From JABMQW01 sp964439935 (GTDB lineage: Bacteria > Fidelibacterota > Marinisomatia > Marinisomatales > TCS56): a DNA stretch of 64,000 bases. The translations under genes were made by a program, and so were the position numbers. Positions within the stretch are counted from its first letter, which is position 1. The number at the start of each line of letters is the position of its first letter. The stretch covers positions 1 to 64,000 of the forward strand of contig CAYTPW010000006.1 of the NCBI GenBank assembly GCA_964439935.1, written 5' to 3'. Below are positions 53,352 through 62,420 of the stretch, one piece after another. The notes below the pieces were generated by a model. It was not told where the DNA came from, did no database searches, and saw only the letters and a program-made list of their open reading frames with translations.

Positions 53352-53684
53352 CTATTCCTCGGGAGTTTCTGAAGATTCTTCTGACGGTCCGTTTTCAGCA
53401 GGAGTTTCAGCGGAATTCTCCTGGTTGGACTCAAAAACATAATTCATCTTCAGCTCGTTAATGGTTTTGGAGAGATATTCGGTTTCCCAATTAGCTAGAT
53501 CGACAATCCGTTCGTTCAGCATTTCCAGCATATCGATCGAAAACTGAGCCTGTTTCAAATTGCGTTGAATCTGCTCGGAAACGGGATTTTTCATTTTCCC
53601 CAGCCCAATCCAGGCACCAGCTGAATAGGATGAAATCAATTGTAAAAATAATTGTTCGCTTTTTGTTGGTTGATCTTTTGACAT
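53352..53684 (-). CDS. DUF1844 family protein
   Basis: A 110-residue helical protein. SAGAWIGLGKMKNPVSEQIQ and AQFSIDMLEMLNERI match DUF1844, a small family of unknown function found in many phyla. The C-terminus (about 85-110) is acidic, low-complexity and rich in Glu, Ser and Pro. It lies five bases upstream of the DUF2723 gene. Confidence 0.85.
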   Translation of the reverse strand: MSKDQPTKSEQLFLQLISSYSAGAWIGLGKMKNPVSEQIQRNLKQAQFSIDMLEMLNERIVDLANWETEYLSKTINELKMNYVFESNQENSAETPAENGPSEESSETPEE

Positions 53685-53831
53685 AAAAGTCTAATTAATT
53701 AAACGGATTAATGGAAGATTGTTTCACTGATAATTAAGCCTTCGAAATTAACCATATCGGGAGCTTAAAATGTAAAGATTATTCCATCCATAGCAAAATC
53801 GGTTTAGCCAAGACAGCAACAACGGCAGAAA

Positions 53832-54596
53832 TCAGGGAATCAGACTGGCAAATTCCTCAACCGACAGGGTTTCTGGACGGCGAGTCAGGTCAATTACCTC
53901 CAGTCCTGCCGGCGCCAGATTAAAACCTGCCAGCGAATTGCGCAGCATTTTCCGCCGTTTGGAGAAGGCGGCACCTACGATTTTCTCAAATTTCCCAAAG
54001 TCTTCATCGGTTACTAATGGTGGTTCCAGTTTCTGCAGGGCTATAAAAGCCGAGTCAACTTTCGGCCGGGGTTGAAACACAGTCGGCGGTATGGTAAAAC
54101 AATAATCCACCTTCAGAAAGGCGCCGATCATTACCGTCAATCGCCCGTAAGCTTTCGTGCCTATTTTGCCGATTAATCGTTCTCCCAGTTCACGCTGAAC
54201 CATAATAAATGAGTCCTGCCAATAGTTACGTTGTTTAATCAGCCAGAACAGGATTGGTGAGGTAATATTGTAGGGAATATTGCCCATAATCCGCACCGGT
54301 TGGGGAATCGGTAAGTCCGACAATTCCAGATCAAGAACATCACCATGGATGAAATGGCAGCCTCGCAAATCATCCCTGTTTTTCAGGTATTCTACCAGTC
54401 GGGGATCAATTTCAATAGCCGCTAGTCGGCCTGCTTCCGGCAACAGCAGTTCCGTAAGGGCACCCTCTCCTGGACCAATCTCTAGTATATTGTTGGTTTG
54501 CTGCGGATCGATAGTACGTAGGATCCGTTTCAATAGATTGGTATCGGCCAAAAAATTCTGGCCCCATTTCTTTTTAGCAAAATGCCTGATGCTCAT
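53832..54596 (-). CDS. rsmA: 16S rRNA (adenine(1518)-N6/adenine(1519)-N6)-dimethyltransferase
   Basis: A 254-residue RsmA/KsgA that dimethylates two adjacent adenines near the 3' end of 16S rRNA. KKKWGQNFLADTNLLKRIL is the N-terminal element. SAM motif I is ILEIGPGEGALTELLL, and motif IV NIPYNITSPILFWL contains the NIPY catalytic loop. FQPRPKVDSAFIAL is the family C-terminal motif. It overlaps tatD by one base, a common rsmA-tatD arrangement. Confidence 0.95.
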   Translation of the reverse strand: MSIRHFAKKKWGQNFLADTNLLKRILRTIDPQQTNNILEIGPGEGALTELLLPEAGRLAAIEIDPRLVEYLKNRDDLRGCHFIHGDVLDLELSDLPIPQPVRIMGNIPYNITSPILFWLIKQRNYWQDSFIMVQRELGERLIGKIGTKAYGRLTVMIGAFLKVDYCFTIPPTVFQPRPKVDSAFIALQKLEPPLVTDEDFGKFEKIVGAAFSKRRKMLRNSLAGFNLAPAGLEVIDLTRRPETLSVEEFASLIP

Positions 54597-55357
54597 TATT
54601 TCTTCAGGCCGAATAATTCTTCAGTATTCCGACGGATTACCACCGCCAGTTCATTTAATTCCATTCCCTTGATCGCTGCCAGCTTCAGGGCCACATAGCG
54701 CGTCCGGCCAGGTTCATTAAGCTTACCCCGGAATGGTACCGGACTCAAGAATGGTGCATCCGTTTCAACCAGTAGACGATCCAGGGGAATTGTTTGGGCT
54801 ACGACGGGCAGATCGCTGTTCTTGTAGGTCAGATTACCGGCAAAGGATATGTAAAAACCAAGTTTCAGAAATTGCTTGGCCAATTGTATGCCACCTGAAA
54901 AACAGTGTGCAACACCATGCCGAACACCAGATTCCTTCAGAATTGCCATTAGATTACTATCGGCATTCCGATTGTGAATGATCACCGGCAGGTCCAGCTC
55001 AAGCGCCAGTTGCAATTGCTCGCGGAAGATTACCTGTTGGTGGTCCGGCGTACTGTAATTTCGGAAATAATCCAAACCAATCTCGCCAATAGCGACCACC
55101 TTTTTTTCAAGAGTAAGCAACCGCAAGCTATCCAAATAATCGTCAGGTAAATCACCGGAATAATTGGGATGGATACCAACCGTGGCGAAGACAGATTTGT
55201 GGTTTGTGGCAATCGCGACACACTTCTCGCTGGTTTCCAAATCGAGCCCGGGACAAATAACATCGGTAACACCGTTTTCGGCAGCTCGCTCCAGCACATT
55301 CGATAAATCGGTGACCAGTTCTTTAAGATACAGGTGGCAATGAGAGTCGATCAACAA
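54596..55357 (-). CDS. tatD: TatD family metal-dependent DNase/hydrolase
   Basis: About 253 residues. The metal-binding motif IDSHCHLY is at the N-terminus, GEIGLDYFRN is in the middle, FREQLQLALELDLPVIIHNR follows, and HCFSG and LLVETDAPFLSP complete the TIM-barrel site. A TTG at 55357, six bases after AAAGGA, gives the canonical start; the open frame extends to 55441 but adds sequence unlike the family. Cytoplasmic 3'-5' exonuclease or quality-control hydrolase. Confidence 0.92.
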   Translation of the reverse strand: MLIDSHCHLYLKELVTDLSNVLERAAENGVTDVICPGLDLETSEKCVAIATNHKSVFATVGIHPNYSGDLPDDYLDSLRLLTLEKKVVAIGEIGLDYFRNYSTPDHQQVIFREQLQLALELDLPVIIHNRNADSNLMAILKESGVRHGVAHCFSGGIQLAKQFLKLGFYISFAGNLTYKNSDLPVVAQTIPLDRLLVETDAPFLSPVPFRGKLNEPGRTRYVALKLAAIKGMELNELAVVIRRNTEELFGLKK

Positions 55358-55440
55358 TTTTAGTCCTTTTTTTACCATCCAACTTACAATTATCAAAACG
55401 TATTTAACTGTTAAATTAGTCGGTCGGAAGCAAGCTACCA

Positions 55441-55458
55441 ACCAATAATCGTATTGGT
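55441..55458. repeat. Inverted repeat upstream of tatD
   Basis: ACCAATA-ATCG-TATTGGT is a perfect seven-base inverted repeat 84 bases upstream of the tatD start and 50 bases before the decayed SRPBCC gene. It may be an operator serving either direction or chance. Confidence 0.25.
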
Positions 55459-55507
55459 AAACAGGAGTAATTATTTCAATCAGGTTGCTTGATAGCCAGG
55501 CGTTTAA

Positions 55508-55594
55508 ATGGAATATACTACAAAAATTGAAATCGAGCAGTCGCCGGATCAGGTAATTGAATTATTCGATAATCCCGATAAATTAACTGAATGA
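55508..55594 (+). pseudogene. SRPBCC-family N-terminal remnant
   Basis: Only 28 codons remain, beginning MEYTTKIEIEQSPDQVIELF and ending NPDKLTE before a TGA. This matches the start of START/Bet v1-like SRPBCC proteins, where a tryptophan usually comes next, so the stop may be a TGG-to-TGA change. Beyond the stop the frame does not continue the family, so most of the gene is missing. It lies 59 bases before a damaged DsrE-like gene. Confidence 0.65.
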
Positions 55595-55653
55595 AAAGCT
55601 TGCTCAAATGTAGTCAATTCGATTAAACAACTAGACTGGAACTGGATATTACT

Positions 55654-55960
55654 ATGGAAGAACTGTACATTTTATGGACTTCACCCGACTACGCTACTAC
55701 CGTGGAAATGGTCTTCCCCTATGCCAGAAATTCGCGTTTGCACGGTTGGTGGGAACGGGTAACTCTAATTATCTGGGGTGGGGCTGATAAACTGGTGATA
55801 GAAAATCCTGACGTTCAACAAATGCTGATTGAACTGAAAGAACACGGCGTGCATTTAACAGCCTGCCGGGCTTGCGCGGAAAATCTGGGTGCAGTAAAAA
55901 TACTGGGGTTCATCCCTGACTGATATTTTAAAATCGGATCACAAACTGATTACAATTTAA
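55654..55960 (+). pseudogene. DsrE-like protein with frameshifted C-terminus
   Basis: The open frame runs 55654-55923 (89 residues) and matches small DsrE-like sulfur-relay proteins: EELYILWTSPDYATTVEMVF, NSRLHGWWERVTLIIWGGAD, and LTACRACAENLG with two cysteines. The family's last segment, usually G-x-P-LT-x-YLK-x-G-x-x-LT, is missing from this frame. It is found one frame over at 55907-55957 as GSSLTDILKSDHKLITI, ending with TAA at 55960. About ten family positions are absent at the shift, so a small deletion probably broke the gene. A shortened functional protein is possible but less likely. It overlaps the end of the convergent peptidase gene. Confidence 0.65.
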
Positions 55961-57125
55961 TCCGTTCCACTTTCTTCATTACCTCAGTAGTTACTTTTCC
56001 TTGAAAAGCAGCCACTTCGGCAGCTGTTGGTGAAATCTTCCTCCACTTCCGTAATTGTTTTTCCGTTTTCTTAAATACCCAATTCTGAATTTTATCAGTC
56101 TGCTTCTGCACCTCGGCCAAGCGGGCGGCATTGATGTATTCAGGCCGGGTCGTGTCAGAATAGACGTAAGCTTTCAATTCCTGAAAAAGCAGGTTAAGCG
56201 GTGCGGCACCTTCCCCATCCATGACACCCGGCACTTCACCGGCCAGTACCCACAATGGCACAGCCACCGAAACCGCTGGTTCTCCAAGGGTGATCCAGTA
56301 AGTTGTCAGGAGTGGATTTTCCCCAGGCAGGCTGCTTTCGAAAACCGAGCAGGATACAGTGCGATGTCGATTCACCGTGCCCCCAGTGTAAAACAGATTT
56401 GTATCGGATGCAGTGGGCTCGACTGTAGCAATATCGCGGGTAATTTGGGTAATTAGGTATTCAGGTGATAATTTTTGATCACTGGACCGGGCGTTGGCCA
56501 GATCGGCGGCAGCTTGAAAACGTCCATGTCCATAAGCTTCCTCATTGTAACCATGTTCAGCAAAGTTAGCACGGGCCAAAAATGCTGTCGGACAAATTTC
56601 TCGATCACCGGCATCAAACCGGAAATATTCATGATTACCGGTCTCAAAAAAAGCTGCTACCCCGCCGGCATCTATAGCGCCGAAATTACTGGTGACTCCC
56701 CGCCCCACTTTATTGGTATGTTGTAATAGCAATTCGAAATCGGCCACCGATTCACAGCTTAAGAGAGCCGCCTTCATGAAATAGCCTTCTTCATCGTACA
56801 GGGTTTTTCCTTCCGGGTATGCCATATCCCGCGCTTCGGCATTCATGATAGCGAAACCATAATTATTGACGCCAGCCCAAATCTGAGTGGTGTCATCTGC
56901 ATTGATAACCCCGATCAATTTGAATTGGCCATGATTCAAATATACAATTTCGTTATTCCGATGACCTGAATCGCGGTTTTTCCAGAGCAAGCAACGGCCG
57001 TCAGGATTGGCTCCACCGGCAGCCAGACCGGTAGTACAGGCCTCAGCCGGAATAGATAATAATATCAATAATGTTGCCAGCATTAAAGACGGCTTGGATA
57101 CGATTTGCGGTTTTTTATTCTGCAT
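55950..57125 (-). CDS. Secreted Ntn hydrolase (peptidase C69 / acyltransferase-like)
   Basis: A 391-residue protein with a signal peptide (about 1-29, ending AEA). Cys30 directly follows, the expected N-terminal nucleophile of C69/C45-type Ntn hydrolases once the signal is removed (CTTGLAAGGANPDGRCLLWK). NRDSG, AGVNNYGFAIMNAEARD, GRGVTSNFGAIDAGG and FLARANFAEHG follow the family fold. It probably cleaves amide bonds in the periplasm; the substrate could be a dipeptide, an acylated compound or peptidoglycan fragments. It is convergent with the damaged DsrE-like gene. Confidence 0.8.
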   Translation of the reverse strand: MQNKKPQIVSKPSLMLATLLILLSIPAEACTTGLAAGGANPDGRCLLWKNRDSGHRNNEIVYLNHGQFKLIGVINADDTTQIWAGVNNYGFAIMNAEARDMAYPEGKTLYDEEGYFMKAALLSCESVADFELLLQHTNKVGRGVTSNFGAIDAGGVAAFFETGNHEYFRFDAGDREICPTAFLARANFAEHGYNEEAYGHGRFQAAADLANARSSDQKLSPEYLITQITRDIATVEPTASDTNLFYTGGTVNRHRTVSCSVFESSLPGENPLLTTYWITLGEPAVSVAVPLWVLAGEVPGVMDGEGAAPLNLLFQELKAYVYSDTTRPEYINAARLAEVQKQTDKIQNWVFKKTEKQLRKWRKISPTAAEVAAFQGKVTTEVMKKVERIKL

Positions 57126-57222
57126 TACGACTATCTATATATTTTTTATTTCGAATTAGTAATAAAATTAGTTTGCACATATTGTATAGTCCGACTCCTA
57201 TTTCCAGCGGCGGGAATTGAAA

Positions 57223-59502
57223 TCATGTCAGCCAGTTCAGGCTGGACCCAGATTTAGAAATTATAAAAGCCAGCAGCCATGCTAGACTCAGTGAATAGGC
57301 AATAGAAAAAAACGTGTACCCCCAACTACCGGTTTCTCGCTTGATAGCGGCCACGGTAGCCAGGCAAGGTGTATATAGAAGCGTGAAAACCAGAAAGGCC
57401 ATAGCAACCAATGGTGTCATTCCTGATTTACGTAGATTATCAATAATACCGACACTATCTTCGGTAGCTTCACTGCCAACACCAAATAGAACTCCATAGG
57501 TCGAAACAACAATTTCTTTCGCTACAAATCCGGTGATCAGGGCTACGCTTTCCCGCCAGCTGAAACCGAGCGGAGCCAATAAAGGTTCCAATAGCTTGCC
57601 AAGACGGCCGATCAATTTTCTCTCCATGGTCTCTGCCATCCGTGCAAAACTGATATCGGTAAGGGCTGCATTTTCAGCATTGGAGATATCGGTCAGAAGC
57701 CGATTGCGTTGCCGGACCAGCTGTGCATAAGTGCTACTTTCCTGGAAGGGAATTAAAATTGATGAATATTGATTTTCGGCGATTTCAATCGATTCCAAAA
57801 ATCGCCATTCAACTTCCTGCTGCCGCTGTTGTATCCCTTGCTTGACTTCAAATTCTGCCTGCGCATAATCTTTAGAAAGGGTAACCTGCTGGGGGAAATA
57901 CCCCAATGCCCAGACAATAATCGAACCGGCTAAAATGATTGTCCCCATTTTGCGGATGAATATGATCCCCCGCTCACTGGTATGGATCATCAAGGAGCGA
58001 ACTGTTGGCAGTTGATAGGGAGGTAGTTCCATTACAAAGGGGCGCGAGATACCGGCCAGAATCGTACGACTAAATAGTTTACCGGAGCCGATGGCAACCA
58101 AAATACCCAATATATACATTGTAAAAATTACCGTTCCTGCATGCTGAGGAAAAAAAGCACCAGCCACCAGCACATAAACGGGAAACCGTGCTGAACAACT
58201 CATGAATGGATTAATTAAGATGGAGAGAATTCTATCACGGCGGGATTCAAGAATTCGAGTCCCCATAATGGCCGGGACATTGCAACCAAATCCCATGATC
58301 ATCGGTATAAATGCTTTACCATGCAAACCAATGGAATGCATTACCCGGTCCATTATGAATGCTACCCGTGCCATATAACCGCTATCTTCCAAAATTGCAA
58401 TAATGAAGAAGAGGATGAAGATATTCGGCAGAAAAACGGCAATTGCCCCCACCCCGCCAATCGCCCCATCAATGATCAGGCTGGACAGCATTCCGTCCGG
58501 CAGCGCGCGCCCCATGGCAGTCATCAGCCAGGCCACGCCATTGTCTATCCAATCCATCGGATAGGCACCGATTGAATAGGTTAATTGGAACATCAACCAC
58601 AGCATACCGGCAAAAACTGGTAATCCCAGCCATTTATGGGTCAGAATTTTATCAATCCGGCGACTGTAGTCGGAGGGTGCGGTCTTAGTCTCCTGGACGC
58701 ATTCACGAAGGGCACCCTGTATAAAACCATAACGGGCGTGACTGGTAATCGCCCGGCTGGTATCATTATATATCGCCTCAATCCGTTTAACGGCCCCTTC
58801 AATCCGCGTTAACAGTTCCTCGGAATCGGTAACGTTCTGGATCTTTTCGGTAGAAGTTTTATCCCGCTCCAGCAATTTAACAGCGCGCCACCTCAGACGA
58901 TCCGGGGCGACCTGACGATCGGTAAGCTCACCCATTAAATTGGTTATTTCTTCTTCGAATTCGCGCGGGTAAGGAATTTTAATTTTACGATTTCCCAGTT
59001 CTCTACCAGCCACACCAGCGATCGTACGTTTCAATTCGGCTAATCCTTCGCTGGTCCGTCCGACCATCCTGACCACCGGAACACCCAGCAATACACTAAG
59101 CGTATGAATATCAATAGTAAAACCTTTTTCATCGGCCATGTCCATCATATTCAAGACTACTACCAGCGGGGCGCCTAGCTCAATCAACTGGGTGGTTAAA
59201 AACAAATTACGCTGCAGGTTGGCTGCATCAACAATATTGACCACAACATCCGGGTGTTCATCAATAATATAGCTTCGGGCGATCGTTTCTTCGATTGAGT
59301 ACGATGCCAGCGAATATGTACCGGGCAGATCAATAACAGTATAGGACACGTCTTCTTCGAGAAATTGTCCTTCTTTTCTCTCTACCGTAACCCCGGGCCA
59401 ATTACCCACATGCTGGCGGGCACCGGTCAGAGCATTGAATATGGTAGTTTTCCCACTGTTGGGATTTCCGGCGATGGCAATCTTTTTACCGGATACGATC
59501 AT
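57223..59502 (-). CDS. feoB: Ferrous iron transport protein B
   Basis: A 759-residue FeoB. The N-terminal G domain has GNPNSGKTTIFNALTG (G1), VERKEGQF, DLPGTYSLASYS (G3) and NMMD (G4), then a helical GDI region to about 270. The membrane domain (about 280-759) has the two Gate motifs with FLPNIFILFFIIAILEDSGY and MSCSARFPVYVLVAGAFF, and LYTPCLATVAAIKRETGSW. A long helical insertion (about 545-625) lies between membrane segments. It imports Fe2+ across the inner membrane and is translationally coupled to feoA. Confidence 0.96.
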   Translation of the reverse strand: MIVSGKKIAIAGNPNSGKTTIFNALTGARQHVGNWPGVTVERKEGQFLEEDVSYTVIDLPGTYSLASYSIEETIARSYIIDEHPDVVVNIVDAANLQRNLFLTTQLIELGAPLVVVLNMMDMADEKGFTIDIHTLSVLLGVPVVRMVGRTSEGLAELKRTIAGVAGRELGNRKIKIPYPREFEEEITNLMGELTDRQVAPDRLRWRAVKLLERDKTSTEKIQNVTDSEELLTRIEGAVKRIEAIYNDTSRAITSHARYGFIQGALRECVQETKTAPSDYSRRIDKILTHKWLGLPVFAGMLWLMFQLTYSIGAYPMDWIDNGVAWLMTAMGRALPDGMLSSLIIDGAIGGVGAIAVFLPNIFILFFIIAILEDSGYMARVAFIMDRVMHSIGLHGKAFIPMIMGFGCNVPAIMGTRILESRRDRILSILINPFMSCSARFPVYVLVAGAFFPQHAGTVIFTMYILGILVAIGSGKLFSRTILAGISRPFVMELPPYQLPTVRSLMIHTSERGIIFIRKMGTIILAGSIIVWALGYFPQQVTLSKDYAQAEFEVKQGIQQRQQEVEWRFLESIEIAENQYSSILIPFQESSTYAQLVRQRNRLLTDISNAENAALTDISFARMAETMERKLIGRLGKLLEPLLAPLGFSWRESVALITGFVAKEIVVSTYGVLFGVGSEATEDSVGIIDNLRKSGMTPLVAMAFLVFTLLYTPCLATVAAIKRETGSWGYTFFSIAYSLSLAWLLAFIISKSGSSLNWLT

Positions 59503-59792
59503 TCAGTTATGAGTTCCATTTTGATCTTTGCAGCATCTTCCACCCGCAGTGAAAGATGATAGCCCTTGACGATAATTTCCAGCGGATCTTCTAGCGGAGC
59601 ATATTTATCAACTTCCACCAGATCGCCAACCAGCAGTCCCAATTCCATCAAACGAATCCGAAATTGCTCACTCCCACCGATCTCCAGGACCCTGGCTTTA
59701 TCACCCGCTCTTATATCACATAAACGTGGTTTATCTGCAGTAAGCCTGTTTTTTCGCTGGCGACGCCAACGACCGAATCCTTTTCCGTGCAT
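59499..59792 (-). CDS. feoA: FeoA-domain protein
   Basis: A 97-residue SH3-like FeoA. After a basic tail of about 22 residues (RWRRQRKN), the core reads LCDIRAGDKARVLEIGG, IRLMELGLLVGDLVEV and YHLSLRVEDAAKI, all typical. It assists FeoB at the membrane. It overlaps feoB by four bases (ATGA) and follows the M28 peptidase gene by 26 bases, so the three form one transcription unit. Confidence 0.93.
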   Translation of the reverse strand: MHGKGFGRWRRQRKNRLTADKPRLCDIRAGDKARVLEIGGSEQFRIRLMELGLLVGDLVEVDKYAPLEDPLEIIVKGYHLSLRVEDAAKIKMELITE

Positions 59793-59818
59793 TGTGTACC
59801 GGATCCTGAAAGCGGAAA

Positions 59819-61609
59819 TTACAGTTCAACAATCAAAATTATTATCTCTGCTTCGCGGACTACCTCAACACTGATCCGCTGACCACTTCTGAACTCCGCC
59901 AGACGATGCATATATTCATAGATATCACCCACCGGTTTTCCTTCCATGGCAACAATAATATCACCTTTTTTCATTCCGGCAATCGCAGCAGGCCTTCCGG
60001 GAATAGCCAGGTCGATCCGCAGACCGGTAATGCCTTGAGCGGCATGGTCAGGCATAATTCCCAAGGTTACTTTGAACCGACGTTGATAAGATGTCTGAGC
60101 CTTGGGTCCTGCTTCCTGGAACACCAGCTGGGAAGACCGGTTGGTTAATTCTACAATCATATCAGTCAAATGATCTACTATCACATGCTCACCGAGATAG
60201 TTTAAAAACTGCGCATCGTCTGCTGGCGTATGATAGCGCTCGTGAGCGCCGGTGAAGAAAAACAGTACCGGAATATCTTCAATATAAAAAGAGGCATGAT
60301 CAGAAGGACCATAGCCTTCCGGAGACAAATTGACCTGTATAGCAGCCATCTCGGCCCATTCCAGCACCATTTCGGCCAATCCGACGGCCGTGCCGGTGCC
60401 ACCAATGGATACTGTGTTAGAGTCAGGAAAGTAATTACCCAGCATATCCAAATTCAGCATGATCGTTGCCTGTTCAAGATCAATCAACGGGTTAGCAGTA
60501 AAATGCTTGGAGCCCAGCAAACCCATCTCCTCAGCGCCAAAGCCGATAAACAAAACCGAACGCTTGAGATCAGCTCGGCGCTTGCTCAACGCTGCCACCA
60601 ATTCAAGCATGGCTGCTGTGCCCGAAGCATTATCATCGGCTCCATTATGAATCGCAACCGTATCAGGGCGCCGTGAGCCGGACCCCGTTCCACCCATACC
60701 GATATGATCATAATGGGCTCCCAGTATGACGAACTCATCCTTTAGTACAGGGTCGCTACCGGGTAATACAGCCACCACATTGCGTGTTTCAACCCAGGTT
60801 CTCGACACTTCTGCAACCGCCTTCAGCTCGACATCGATCACAAAGGGCTCAGGCGGGGCTGGGGCGTTAAGTTGCTGTTCTAATTCAGCTACCGAAAGTG
60901 CTTTCTCGGCCAACATCAGGTCGGCAACTGTACGTTTGATCTGTAGCACTGGAATACCAGCCGCTTTCTGGCCGCCAGAGTAATACAGATCAATTAAATC
61001 ATCCTGTTCATCAAACTCAACACCAGACACGAATAATACACCGGCTGCTTGATGATCGCGAGCAGTCAACACTTTGCTACGCAGGGAACTAAATGGCAGA
61101 TAAGGACTGTCCTGATTGTCCAGATCGGGATCGCCCCGGAAAACAAGTACCCAATGGCCGGCTACATTGATACTGTCATAATCATTCCGGCTCAGACTAT
61201 CCGTTTCGAAATCAAAACCATATCCCACACAGATTATCGATGCTGACAATGCTGCATTCTCTGTAAAGGCCAGAGGAATAAAATCTTCTTCCAGAGTACC
61301 AGTAAAATCACCAAATGTCAGTTGATTATTCTCTCCGGCGCTGACAGCTGTAACCACTTCAAATGATTGAAAGCCATCTTCACCGAGCAACTCTAATTGA
61401 CTGGTTTGGAATTGCTGACGGATATACTCAGCAGCCCTTAGTCCGCCGGGCGAGCCCGGCTTTCGACCTGCTAATTCATCAGAGGATAGAAAAACAACAT
61501 GATTCCGTAGTGCTTCTGCTCCGGCAGGACCGGAGTCTGGCAGTAATACTGTTTTGCACTGCCAGATTGCCATTACACTGATTATCAACAATAATAATCG
61601 TTTCCGCAT
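59819..61609 (-). CDS. M28 family metallopeptidase lipoprotein with PA and PDZ domains
   Basis: A 596-residue envelope peptidase. The N-terminus carries a lipobox-like AIWQC (about 14-18). A PA domain insertion lies at about 130-235. The two-zinc M28 site is visible: LGAHYDHIGMG, HNGADDNASGTAAMLEL, GFGAEEMGLLGSKHF, LNLDMLGNY, and HERYHTPADDAQFLNY. A C-terminal PDZ domain (about 495-596) contains AAIAGMKKGDIIVAMEGKP. It trims peptides outside the cytoplasm. It leads the feoAB transcript, so its expression probably tracks iron supply. Confidence 0.9.
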   Translation of the reverse strand: MRKRLLLLIISVMAIWQCKTVLLPDSGPAGAEALRNHVVFLSSDELAGRKPGSPGGLRAAEYIRQQFQTSQLELLGEDGFQSFEVVTAVSAGENNQLTFGDFTGTLEEDFIPLAFTENAALSASIICVGYGFDFETDSLSRNDYDSINVAGHWVLVFRGDPDLDNQDSPYLPFSSLRSKVLTARDHQAAGVLFVSGVEFDEQDDLIDLYYSGGQKAAGIPVLQIKRTVADLMLAEKALSVAELEQQLNAPAPPEPFVIDVELKAVAEVSRTWVETRNVVAVLPGSDPVLKDEFVILGAHYDHIGMGGTGSGSRRPDTVAIHNGADDNASGTAAMLELVAALSKRRADLKRSVLFIGFGAEEMGLLGSKHFTANPLIDLEQATIMLNLDMLGNYFPDSNTVSIGGTGTAVGLAEMVLEWAEMAAIQVNLSPEGYGPSDHASFYIEDIPVLFFFTGAHERYHTPADDAQFLNYLGEHVIVDHLTDMIVELTNRSSQLVFQEAGPKAQTSYQRRFKVTLGIMPDHAAQGITGLRIDLAIPGRPAAIAGMKKGDIIVAMEGKPVGDIYEYMHRLAEFRSGQRISVEVVREAEIIILIVEL

Positions 61610-61727
61610 ATTAATTAATTCCTTTTCTGTATCAGTCTGCGCACCAAGCTTATCACAAATAAAACGGTTTTATACACTTTATCATTCATCTGCCATTTTC
61701 GAATATGATTTTAAATGACAACGTTAA

Positions 61728-61742
61728 TGAGAATTAGTATCA
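61728..61742. promoter_or_regulatory. Fur-box-like palindrome upstream of the M28-feoA-feoB operon
   Basis: TGAGAAT-T-AGTATCA matches the 7-1-7 Fur consensus (TGATAAT-n-ATTATCA) at all but one position in each half. It is 119 bases before the M28 peptidase start, in the only gap upstream of feoAB, so iron repression of the operon is likely. No fur gene is in the window. Confidence 0.6.
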
Positions 61743-61766
61743 ATAACAAGGGGGAAACATATAACT

Positions 61767-61780
61767 GGATAAGCTTATCC
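61767..61780. promoter_or_regulatory. Perfect 14-bp palindrome
   Basis: GGATAAGCTTATCC is a full palindrome 24 bases beyond the Fur-like box in the 246-base gap between mntP and the M28 gene. A second regulator binding here is possible. No other gene or terminator is apparent in this gap. Confidence 0.35.
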
Positions 61781-61855
61781 TACAATCCTTTTCTTCTTAA
61801 TTCAAATGATTCTTTTATGTAGGTGCGAAACTAAAAGCTGCTTGCCAAATAAAGT

Positions 61856-62413
61856 CTAAATAAAAAGATGGTCAATTAATATTTTAAAACCGATACCAAT
61901 CAAAATTATGCCGCCGACCAATTCGATTTTTTGCCCGAACAGTTGGCCGTAACGCCGGCCCAGGTACACACCAATAACCGAAAACGCCAGGGCCACCAAA
62001 CCGATTATTACACTGGGATACCAGATCCGCACCTGAATCACCGACAGGGTTAATCCGATTACCAAGGCATCGATACTGGTAGCTATCGACAGACCAACCA
62101 GGCTCCAGCCACGGGTCATATCTTTGTTATAGTGCTTGACCCGCTGGAAAGACTCACGAATCATTTTTCCACCGATCACAGCTAGTAAACCAAAAGCGAT
62201 CCAGTGATCAATGGCTTCCAGGTAGACGATTACCGTGTTACCTGCCAGCCAACCGATGATCGGCATCAGGAACTGAAATAATCCAAAATGCCAGGCCAGG
62301 CGGAAAACATGACGGTAAGTCAGCGGTCTTACTGTTGCTCCTGCAACTAATGATACGGCAAAAGCATCCAGGGCCAGACTTACAGCGATGGCGATGATGG
62401 TAAATATATTCAA
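61856..62413 (-). CDS. mntP: Manganese efflux pump MntP
   Basis: A 185-residue, six-helix membrane protein. SLALDAFAVSLVAG and TSIDALVIGLTLS are the two pseudo-symmetric DAxxxx motifs with the metal-binding aspartates. WIAFGLLAVIGGKMIRESF is the linker. It exports Mn2+ from the cytoplasm. It starts eight bases after recG's stop, so it is co-transcribed with recG and not with the iron genes, and no manganese riboswitch space exists upstream. Confidence 0.93.
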   Translation of the reverse strand: MNIFTIIAIAVSLALDAFAVSLVAGATVRPLTYRHVFRLAWHFGLFQFLMPIIGWLAGNTVIVYLEAIDHWIAFGLLAVIGGKMIRESFQRVKHYNKDMTRGWSLVGLSIATSIDALVIGLTLSVIQVRIWYPSVIIGLVALAFSVIGVYLGRRYGQLFGQKIELVGGIILIGIGFKILIDHLFI

Positions 62414-62420
62414 TTATTTC

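Noticed and set aside
55592..55594. TGA in the SRPBCC remnant as a selenocysteine codon
   Set aside because: The family has tryptophan, not cysteine, here, and the frame after the stop does not continue the family.
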